NCBI GenBank assembly: GCA_017518705.1
Contig: JAFWUC010000003.1
Coordinates: 1-28,737 of the forward strand
Source of the DNA: Clostridia bacterium
Lineage (GTDB): Bacteria; Bacillota_A; Clostridia; Christensenellales; Aristaeellaceae
Direction: 5' to 3'
DNA length: 28,737 bases
Shown here in pieces: positions 23,424 to 28,737 of this stretch. The position numbers and the translations under genes are program-made. The stretch's first letter is position 1. Each line of letters opens with the position of its first letter. The notes beneath the pieces were generated by a model. That model ran no database searches and was not told where the DNA came from. It was given only the letters and a program-made list of their open reading frames with translations.

Positions 23424-24452
23424 TCAGTTTCTGCGGTGATTCAGCGCCGTATCGAACAGCGCTTCCAGGCTTTCCACCGGGGTGTCCGGCGTCGCGCCGT
23501 TTCCCAGCGTGAGCATGAAGCGGCCGTCCGCGCGGTCATAGGTGTCTATGAGGAAACGGGTTTCCTTCCGCACGTCTTCGGCAGTGTCGTAGGGTATCGT
23601 CCTCTGCACGTCGAAGCCTGCCCAGATGGTGATCTTATCGCCGTATGCTTCGGCGATATGCTTTTCGTCCATCGTGTATTTCTGTATGGGATGCAGCACG
23701 TCCACGCCCAGGTCGATCAGGCGGGGAATGAACTGCTCCACATTGCCGCAGGTATGCAGCCAGAAATGCATTCCGAGCGAGTGCACATGATCGATCACCC
23801 GCTTGTAATAAGGCGCGAAAAACTCGTTAAAAATATCAAGGCTGAAAAAAGTGGAATGCTGGGTCCCGATATCGTCGCTGGTGAATATGGCGTCAACACC
23901 CAGCGTTTCCTTTGCCCGGGTGATAGCGCGGATATAGAAATCGGTCAGTTTTTCGAAAAGCGCGTGTACGGCGTCCGGGCAGAGATAGAAATCTATAAGC
24001 GAGTTTTCCATCCCGCAGATGCTCCATAATCGCTCAAAGAAGAAATAAAACCAGTAGGCGACCCTATATCTTCCGTCTGACGGGGGAGACGCGGGGATCA
24101 GCCCCGGGTAATCTGCGCTCGGAAAGTCGTCAAGCAGGAAGCCGATCTCCGCTTCCAAGTCACCTATGACTCCGTCGTTGTCCAAGGCGGCGCCCTGGCT
24201 GACCGTGTCTTTGTAAGCCCAGCGGTAGGAGGGATCGTCCGGCGGAGCCGTATGCGCACCCGGAAGGTTCAGCGGGATCATCTGGGCGTCCATGGGGCAT
24301 TGCGACAGCAGCCCGGCTACGGCGGCGCGCTTCGTTTCGTCAAAACTGCCCGAGTTGATCCACACGTGAAACAGCAGCGGCACGCGTTCCGCACGCTCTT
24401 TTCCCTCTATGACCCTGATCAGGTCTTCGCGAAGCAACGGTTTATGATCCAT
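23424..24452 (-). CDS. Uroporphyrinogen decarboxylase-like methyltransferase-family protein, HTCGN type
   Basis: A 342-residue URO-D superfamily protein. HFWLHTCGNVEQF (His233, Cys235) is the H-x-C motif that binds zinc in corrinoid-dependent methyltransferases such as MtaA/MtbA. TSDDIGTQHSTFFS (191-204) and VLHPIQKYTM (252-261) are further family segments. It is therefore more like a methyltransferase than HemE, but no corrinoid protein is encoded in the window. It is cytoplasmic. The ATG follows GGGAGAAGG. The promoter at 24514-24541 makes it the first gene of a two-gene operon with the FAD oxidoreductase. A joint role, such as removing or oxidising a methyl or methoxy group on a sugar or aromatic, is inference only. 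Confidence 0.85.
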   Translation of the reverse strand: MDHKPLLREDLIRVIEGKERAERVPLLFHVWINSGSFDETKRAAVAGLLSQCPMDAQMIPLNLPGAHTAPPDDPSYRWAYKDTVSQGAALDNDGVIGDLEAEIGFLLDDFPSADYPGLIPASPPSDGRYRVAYWFYFFFERLWSICGMENSLIDFYLCPDAVHALFEKLTDFYIRAITRAKETLGVDAIFTSDDIGTQHSTFFSLDIFNEFFAPYYKRVIDHVHSLGMHFWLHTCGNVEQFIPRLIDLGVDVLHPIQKYTMDEKHIAEAYGDKITIWAGFDVQRTIPYDTAEDVRKETRFLIDTYDRADGRFMLTLGNGATPDTPVESLEALFDTALNHRRN

Positions 24453-24513
24453 CGAACCTTCTCCCGAGCGTGTTCATCGATCCCTGCGCCAAGCCGGATC
24501 TGATCATATTCTG

Positions 24514-24541
24514 ATTATAAGATTAAACCGAATAAAGTCAA
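24514..24541 (-). promoter_or_regulatory. Promoter of the URO-D-like/FAD oxidoreductase operon
   Basis: On the minus strand TTGACT (24541-24536) and a consensus TATAAT (24519-24514) are spaced by 16 bases, about 60 bases before the ATG. Confidence 0.78.
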
Positions 24542-24633
24542 CCGTGTTTTTCGCAAAAAAGGGAAATATCGGGGCAGACGGCTTATCGCGGGGCGCAGAC
24601 CGGGGGATGGGGGAAAGATACATTAGACAGAAT

Positions 24634-24663
24634 AAAAAACGAACGCCGCGGGAAACCGCGGCG
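24634..24663 (-). terminator. Terminator after rplL
   Basis: On the minus strand CGCCGCGG and CCGCGGCG form a perfect 8-bp stem (24656-24663 and 24644-24651) with a TTTC loop, followed by TTCG and six T residues. It lies 21 bases after the stop of rplL and separates the ribosomal genes from the metabolic operon. Confidence 0.85.
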
Positions 24664-24683
24664 CCCGTTTATGTGGAGCGTTA

Positions 24684-25055
24684 TTACTTGATCTCGATGG
24701 TGGCGCCAACTTCGGCGAACTTCTTCTTGATCTCTTCGGCGGCTTCCTTGGCCACGTTCTCCTTGAGGGTCTTGGGAGCTTCGTCTACAACAGCCTTGGC
24801 TTCCTTCAGGCCCAGTTCGGGGCACACTTCGCGGACGACCTTGATGACCTTGATCTTCTCGGGGCCAACTTCCTTGAGCACTACGTCGAACTCGGTCTTC
24901 TCTTCAACAGCCTCAGCAGCGGCGGCGGGGCCGGCGGCTACGGCAACGGGGGCGGCGGCAGAAACGCCGAACTTCTCTTCCATGGCCTTTACCAGGTCGG
25001 CCAGCTCGAGAATAGTCATGCCTTCAGCGGCAGAAATGATATCCTGAATATTCAT
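24684..25055 (-). CDS. rplL: 50S ribosomal protein L7/L12
   Basis: A 123-residue protein, the normal length for L7/L12. The N-terminal dimerisation and L10-binding helices ([30 protein letters not shown]) are followed by the flexible Ala-rich hinge ([19 protein letters not shown]). The globular C-terminal domain contains [22 protein letters not shown] and [13 protein letters not shown], which contact elongation factors. It forms the ribosomal stalk with L10. The ATG follows TGGAGG. It lies 36 bases downstream of rplJ in a two-gene operon and ends in tandem TAA codons just before a terminator. rpoB, the usual downstream neighbour, is not here. Confidence 0.97.
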   Translation of the reverse strand: MNIQDIISAAEGMTILELADLVKAMEEKFGVSAAAPVAVAAGPAAAAEAVEEKTEFDVVLKEVGPEKIKVIKVVREVCPELGLKEAKAVVDEAPKTLKENVAKEAAEEIKKKFAEVGATIEIK

Positions 25056-25091
25056 GATAAACCTCCAATTATTAGTTAGGTAAGATAGGGA

Positions 25092-25610
25092 TTATTCTTC
25101 GCCGGCCAGCTTTTTGCGGTAGGCCTCTACCACGCGGGCGAAGCCGCTTACAGCGCTCATCAGGCTGCCCATGAATCGGGCGATAAGCACTTCCTTGCTG
25201 GGCAGCTCGGCCAGAGCCTGCACGCCTGCGGCATCCAGATATGAGCCGTCGCACGCGCCGCCCTTGATGGCGAGCTTCTTGGTCTTCTTGCCGTAATCAG
25301 CGGCGATCTTCGCGGGAGCGATCATATCCTCGTAGCCAAAGGCCACGGCGGTGGGACCCTCCAGCAGGGCTTTGAGCTGCTCTCCGTAGGGAGTCTGCTC
25401 GGTCGCCAGGTGGATCATGGAATTCTTTATAACGGTGTATTCGACGCCGGCCTTGCGGAACTCATTCCTGAGCGCGGTATCTTCGGCCACCGTGAGACCC
25501 CTGAAATCCACCAGAACCACGGTAGACGCCTTGCTGAACTTTTCCTTTAAAGTTTCAACGGCGGCTTCCTTGGCTAATCTTGCGGAAGACTTCTTTTCAT
25601 TTTCGGACAT
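25092..25610 (-). CDS. rplJ: 50S ribosomal protein L10
   Basis: A 172-residue L10, the anchor of the L7/L12 stalk on 23S rRNA and the regulator of this operon through its leader RNA. KEAAVETLKEKFSKASTVVLVDFRGLTV near the N-terminus and YTVIKNSMIHLA are conserved. The C-terminal helix (SGFARVVEAYRKKLAGEE) carries the L7/L12 binding region. The ATG at 25610 was chosen because GGAGGTG precedes it by eight bases and L10 proteins begin there; an upstream ATG at 25676 lies in the regulatory hairpin. The gene has its own promoter and leader and is followed by rplL. rplK and rplA, the usual upstream neighbours, are absent: the next gene is divergent. Confidence 0.97.
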   Translation of the reverse strand: MSENEKKSSARLAKEAAVETLKEKFSKASTVVLVDFRGLTVAEDTALRNEFRKAGVEYTVIKNSMIHLATEQTPYGEQLKALLEGPTAVAFGYEDMIAPAKIAADYGKKTKKLAIKGGACDGSYLDAAGVQALAELPSKEVLIARFMGSLMSAVSGFARVVEAYRKKLAGEE

Positions 25611-25656
25611 TGTATTGACACCTCCATTCCCGTCCAGCGTATTGACGGTAAATAAA

Positions 25657-25681
25657 CGCCCCTGCGTTGGGCGCAAGGGCG
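25657..25681 (-). promoter_or_regulatory. Attenuator-like hairpin between the L10 leader and rplJ
   Basis: On the minus strand CGCCCTTGCG and CGCAGGGGCG form a 10-bp stem with one wobble (25681-25672 and 25666-25657), a five-base loop and then TTTATTT. It lies about 50 bases upstream of the rplJ start and could stop transcription when the L10 leader is bound. Confidence 0.5.
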
Positions 25682-25704
25682 GTAATCTCTCTTATAAACT
25701 CAAG

Positions 25705-25801
25705 AAAAAACCTTCCGTCGCGCCTCGGCGGGCATCGGACTTACTGTCCGGATTTACGCTTTCGCGCCCGCTGTCTGTGGCACAGGGCTTTTTACCGACG
25801 G
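25705..25801 (-). ncRNA. Ribosomal protein L10 leader RNA
   Basis: The transcript between the promoter and rplJ forms a closed structure with outer stem CCGTCG/CGACGG (25801-25796 with 25720-25715). Inside are the hairpin CGCGAAAGCG, the hairpin TCCGGACAGTAAGTCCGA, and the segment CCCGCCGAGGC, which corresponds to the conserved CCUGCCGAGGU of L10 leaders. Six T residues follow the outer stem. In Firmicutes this element binds L10(L12)4 and lowers expression of rplJ-rplL. The position and conserved core make the assignment likely; the exact ends are approximate. Confidence 0.72.
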
Positions 25802-25803
25802 AT

Positions 25804-25832
25804 ATTTTATCACCTGCAAGGTAAATAGTCAA
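25804..25832 (-). promoter_or_regulatory. Promoter of rplJ-rplL
   Basis: On the minus strand TTGACT (25832-25827) and TAAAAT (25809-25804) are spaced by 17 bases, directly upstream of the L10 leader. It is back-to-back with the promoter at 25852-25881. Confidence 0.82.
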
Positions 25833-25851
25833 GTTAAAGCTTGTTTAAGCC

Positions 25852-25881
25852 TTGAAATATACGGGAAGTATTTGGTATAAT
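25852..25881 (+). promoter_or_regulatory. Promoter of the FHA-SEDS-PBP operon
   Basis: TTGAAA (25852-25857) and a consensus TATAAT (25876-25881) are spaced by 18 bases, about 25 bases before the ATG at 25908. The two divergent -35 boxes are only about 20 bases apart. Confidence 0.78.
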
Positions 25882-25907
25882 ACCAGCAGTTTACAATCGG
25901 AGGAGAT

Positions 25908-26408
25908 ATGCCCGCTGCTTACAGGACCGCCGCGCTGCTGATGAGATATGTTCTGGCCGCGCTGGGGGTATCGATCGCGCTCAGGAGTGCGTACATGGTG
26001 TTTGTGGATCTGCGCCGTGCGGCCCGCATCCGCCGTCAGGAGGGAGAAAACTCCGCCGTGGCGGTGTTGTTCTGCCTGCCGTCGGATAAGCAGGGCAAGG
26101 AGATCCGCCTGCCCCTGACGCGTTCGGGCTGCGTGGGCAGCTCATCCAGCGCAGACGTGTGCGTAAAAGGCAAAGGTCTCAGATCGCGCCATTTCGAATA
26201 CGAGATCAGGGACGGACTGATGGAAGTGACGCCTGCTCCGGGCGCGAAGGTAAGCAAAGTCAAGGCGGACGACGGCCCGCTTGTCGTAAAGCCGGGAGAG
26301 CAGCTTCTGGCCGGGAAAGCGGTCATATACTTTAAACTTATTCGGCGGGCGGCGAGGCCCGTTTCCCCCGGATACAGGCGGGTATACAAAAGAAAGGGCG
26401 GCAAATGA
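25908..26408 (+). CDS. Membrane-anchored FHA-like domain protein of a cell-wall operon
   Basis: A 166-residue protein. One membrane segment (about residues 10-34) is followed by a basic stretch (LRRAARIRRQEG) and a cytoplasmic FHA-like beta domain (about 50-145). GSSSSADVCVKGKGLRSRHFEYEI (77-100, of which G77, D83 and H95 are the landmarks) aligns with the FHA core GR...D.......S..H. The phosphopeptide-binding Arg is Ser78 and the conserved Ser is Arg92, so phosphothreonine binding is doubtful. The ATG follows CGGAGGAG. Its last codons overlap the SEDS gene by four bases (ATGA). FHA-SEDS-PBP order is known from cell-wall operons of several Gram-positive groups, suggesting it recruits or regulates the synthase. 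The C-terminal tail is strongly basic. Confidence 0.8.
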   Translation: MPAAYRTAALLMRYVLAALGVSIALRSAYMVFVDLRRAARIRRQEGENSAVAVLFCLPSDKQGKEIRLPLTRSGCVGSSSSADVCVKGKGLRSRHFEYEIRDGLMEVTPAPGAKVSKVKADDGPLVVKPGEQLLAGKAVIYFKLIRRAARPVSPGYRRVYKRKGGK

Positions 26409-27736
26409 GGCTGTTCAGCCTGAAAAAAGACAAAACGCTGATAGAAGACTACAAAAAGCAGATCCACCGCGCCTATGAAACGCCGCTTATGATAATGATA
26501 ATGGCGTTTCAGGCGGTGTGCATGGCGCTTATGGCGTTCAAGGACGGGAGCGTCAACCTGTTCTGCCTTATCATGGCCGTCGCGCTGCCGTTAGGCACAT
26601 GGGGGCTGACTTACGGCATAAACAAACTGATCTACGCGGACAAGGCGCTCATCCTGCTCACCGCTTTTCTGGCGGGGCTGGGAGTCATAACGTTAAGGGC
26701 AGTGCTGACTTCATCCGCGAAAGCGGTATCCCAGGCTTTGTTCCTGCCGCTGGGCTGCGTATTCATGCTTATCGGAGCGCTTGGGATACACTTTATCCGC
26801 ATAAGAGGCTGGCTGATTTGGCTGATAATGGCGGCCTGCGCCGTGTTCATGGTGATGCCTTTCGGGTTTTCCACCGCTTCCAGCGCCAAAAGCTGGATAA
26901 GGATCGCCGGTCACCAGCTGCAGCCATCGGAGTTCGTCAAGCCCGCGCTGGTAGTGATACTGGCCTACGGATTTACCAGGGGAAGCCGCATAAACGACTG
27001 GTTCGCTTACGGCGCGTACGCGGCCATGCTCTGCGCGATACTGCTGTTTCAGAGGGATCTGGGCGCGGTGCTGCTGTATTTCCTGCTGACTATGGCAATG
27101 TTTGCCGTGGGCACGGGCAGGTGGAAGCTGGCGCTGGCAGGGCTGGCACTCGCGGCGGTCATAGGCGCGTTGTTCGTGTACTACGCGGACAGGATACCGG
27201 GCTTTTCATATCTTTCCGCCCGCATAGATATCTGGAGGGATCCCTGGAACAGCCAGAGGGAGGAGAGCCGCCAGATCGTGCAGGGGCTAATGTCCATTTC
27301 CAGCGGCGGGCTGTTCGGCGCCGGACTGGGACTGTCTGCCGCGCGGAAGGTTGCGGTGGTGGCGTCGGACTATATTTTCGCCGCTATCTGCGAGGAATTC
27401 GGTCTGGTGTTCGCGTTCTGCGTCATTTGCGTTTATGCGATGATCCTTTTGCGGGGCTGCGCGGCGGCGATGAGCGCCCGGGGGAAATTCTACGCCCTGG
27501 CGGCGTTCGGCGCAGTGTTCGAGCTGACCAGCCAGATGCTACTGATAGTGATGGGCAACCTGCACATCGTGCCGCTGACCGGCGTCACGCTCCCCTTCGT
27601 GAGCGAGGGCGGCAGCAGCCTGTGCGGAAGCATGATGCTTATGGGGCTGGTGCTGGGCGTGAGCGCACTGAACGCCAAGGATGAGTACGACGACCTTAAG
27701 ACCCTTGAAATGAGGGGCGGGAGGCTTAAGCTGTGA
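26405..27736 (+). CDS. SEDS peptidoglycan glycosyltransferase (FtsW/RodA/SpoVE family)
   Basis: A 443-residue polytopic membrane protein that polymerises lipid II glycan strands together with a class B PBP. Family hallmarks in order: WIRIAGHQLQPSEFVKP (164-180), FQRDLGAVLL (215-224), ARIDIWRDPW (272-281), GGLFGAGLGLS (301-311), SDYIFAAICEEFG (321-333) and GVTLPFVSEGGSS near 395. Asp279 falls in the loop where SEDS enzymes keep an essential aspartate. The N-terminus has an extra cytoplasmic segment of some 25 residues and the protein is slightly long for RodA. Whether it serves elongation, division or sporulation cannot be decided. The ATG overlaps the FHA gene by four bases, and its TGA overlaps the PBP start. 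Confidence 0.9.
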   Translation: MRLFSLKKDKTLIEDYKKQIHRAYETPLMIMIMAFQAVCMALMAFKDGSVNLFCLIMAVALPLGTWGLTYGINKLIYADKALILLTAFLAGLGVITLRAVLTSSAKAVSQALFLPLGCVFMLIGALGIHFIRIRGWLIWLIMAACAVFMVMPFGFSTASSAKSWIRIAGHQLQPSEFVKPALVVILAYGFTRGSRINDWFAYGAYAAMLCAILLFQRDLGAVLLYFLLTMAMFAVGTGRWKLALAGLALAAVIGALFVYYADRIPGFSYLSARIDIWRDPWNSQREESRQIVQGLMSISSGGLFGAGLGLSAARKVAVVASDYIFAAICEEFGLVFAFCVICVYAMILLRGCAAAMSARGKFYALAAFGAVFELTSQMLLIVMGNLHIVPLTGVTLPFVSEGGSSLCGSMMLMGLVLGVSALNAKDEYDDLKTLEMRGGRLKL

Positions 27737-28737
27737 AGCGGATAAGGAGGCAGATAAGCGCTTTGTGCGCGATCCTCTGCGCGCTGTGCCTGCTTACGAT
27801 GCTGGTCTTCTCGTTAAGGGTGAACGCCAACGGCGCCAGGTGGCTCAACCGCGCCCAGAATACCCGCATACAGGAGGCGCGCAAGACTACCGTGCAGGGC
27901 ACGGTATACGACAGCGCCATGACGCCCCTCGCTTTCAGTGCCAGGGCGGGGGAAAGAGAATATATAAGCGACCGGGCGGCGCGGCTGTCGCTTTCCCATG
28001 TGATAGGCGACCAGAAAGGCATGAGCGAGACGGGGGCGGAGATACGCTTCGCCACCACGCTGCTGGGCATGACGGACCGGACGGGTACGGACAAGACGCT
28101 CCAGAGCCTCATGGGGGACGATCCGGTGGGCTACGACATAGTTCTGACCGTGAACGCCGAACTCAACAAGTATGTGGCGTCGCTGTTCCCGGAAGGCGCC
28201 AGAGGCGCGTGCGTGATAATCAACTATAAGACCGGGGAGATACTTGCCAAGGTGTCCCTGCCCGCCTTCGATCCCGCCCACATGGATGAATGGACGGAAG
28301 ACACCGCCTACTATGACCGGGTCACCCAATTCCGCTACGCGCCTGGCTCGGTGTTCAAGATAGTGACGCTTTCAGCCGCGCTGGACGCGATCCCGGGCGT
28401 GCTGGAGGAAAAGTTCAGATGTGACGGCGAGTGGGATTTCGCGGGCAGCGTGATCCGCTGCGCGGGGGGCACATCCCACGGGGAAATGACGCTCAGGGAC
28501 GCTTTCGCAAAAAGCTGTAACATAACTTTCGCGTCTCTCGCTTACCGCATGGGGGCGGCGAGGCTCAAGGCCGAGGCGGAAAAGTTCGGCTTCAATACGG
28601 AGTTTTCCTTTGACGACGTGATCCTTTACGCGTCGCGCTGCCTGAACACTTCCGACTCGGAGGGCGAGCTCATACAGGCCGGGTTCGGACAGGGTACTAC
28701 GGGAGTGACGCCCCTGCACATGGCCATGATAAGCGGA
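27733..28737 (+). CDS. Class B penicillin-binding protein (transpeptidase), cut by the window end
   Basis: The first 335 codons are present. The GTG start at 27733 overlaps the SEDS stop as GTGA and has GGGAGG eight bases upstream. An N-terminal membrane anchor (about 9-29, LCAILCALCLLTMLVFSL) is followed by a dimerisation-type region with TVQGTVYDSAMTPLAFS. The transpeptidase domain begins near 155. The catalytic motif is SVFK (Ser206-Lys209) within RYAPGSVFKIVT and the second motif is SCN (261-263); the KTG motif would lie beyond the window. It cross-links peptidoglycan outside the membrane and should pair with the SEDS protein just upstream. It resembles the PbpA/FtsI-like proteins of FHA-RodA-PbpA operons. 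Confidence 0.88.
   Translation, partial: MKRIRRQISALCAILCALCLLTMLVFSLRVNANGARWLNRAQNTRIQEARKTTVQGTVYDSAMTPLAFSARAGEREYISDRAARLSLSHVIGDQKGMSETGAEIRFATTLLGMTDRTGTDKTLQSLMGDDPVGYDIVLTVNAELNKYVASLFPEGARGACVIINYKTGEILAKVSLPAFDPAHMDEWTEDTAYYDRVTQFRYAPGSVFKIVTLSAALDAIPGVLEEKFRCDGEWDFAGSVIRCAGGTSHGEMTLRDAFAKSCNITFASLAYRMGAARLKAEAEKFGFNTEFSFDDVILYASRCLNTSDSEGELIQAGFGQGTTGVTPLHMAMISG

Noticed and set aside
1..28737. CRISPR arrays, tRNA or rRNA genes, transposases, phage genes
   Set aside because: No spaced direct repeats, cloverleaf-like sequences, transposase motifs or phage proteins were seen when reading both strands.

Overview
The window looks like a chromosomal segment of an uncultured, probably anaerobic, gut-type Clostridia (Bacillota). 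The basis is: strong GGAGG-type ribosome binding sites; GTG and TTG starts; TTGACA/TATAAT promoters with 16-18 bp spacers; an L10 leader in front of rplJ-rplL; a FHA-SEDS-PBP cell-wall operon; and anaerobe-typical families (DUF362 ferredoxin protein, C_GCAxxG_C_C protein, URO-D-type methyltransferase-like proteins). A Christensenellales-like origin would fit, but this is a guess. I see no tRNA, rRNA, CRISPR array, insertion sequence or phage gene.

Layout. (1) 1-9443, plus strand: a redox and transport block. It holds the end of a C_GCAxxG_C_C protein, a Gfo/Idh/MocA oxidoreductase with its own promoter, a flavodoxin, a PPOX/NimA-like flavoprotein, an MFS transporter and an esterase. After a terminator that interlocks with a promoter come a nitroreductase, a DUF362 4Fe-4S protein, an ABC exporter carrying a frameshift, and a TauE/SafE permease. 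A near-perfect bidirectional terminator closes the block. (2) 9576-11733, minus strand: two overlapping paralogous sugar-isomerase-like TIM-barrel genes behind a strong promoter, with a fossil of a GH43 C-terminal domain in the leader. (3) 11798-13873, minus strand: small membrane or secreted proteins of unknown function. (4) 13968-17489: a GH78 alpha-L-rhamnosidase divergent from a URO-D-like protein. (5) 17571-19241: a secreted SH3 protein and two zinc-ribbon proteins. (6) 19401-24541: a GH109-like Gfo/Idh/MocA protein plus a creatininase-family hydrolase, convergent with a URO-D-like protein plus a large FAD-dependent oxidoreductase. (7) 24634-25832, minus strand: rplJ-rplL with leader RNA. 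(8) 25852-28737, plus strand: FHA protein, SEDS glycosyltransferase and class B PBP (cut by the window end).

How it may work together. Regions 2, 4 and 6 together look like dispersed intracellular processing of plant-type glycosides: rhamnose removal, NAD-dependent sugar oxidation or glycoside cleavage, TIM-barrel isomerase/lyase steps, an amidohydrolase, and FAD- and URO-D-type enzymes. No transporter for sugars and no transcription factor is encoded anywhere in the window. Regions 7 and 8 are housekeeping.

The observations most worth a second look are: the isomerase pair in which one partner has lost four of five metal ligands; the GH43 fossil whose ATG sits almost at a promoter start point; the GH109-like oxidoreductase lacking the catalytic lysine motif; the A-tract frameshift in the ABC exporter; the FHA domain lacking its phosphothreonine-binding residues; and rplJ-rplL standing apart from rpoB.
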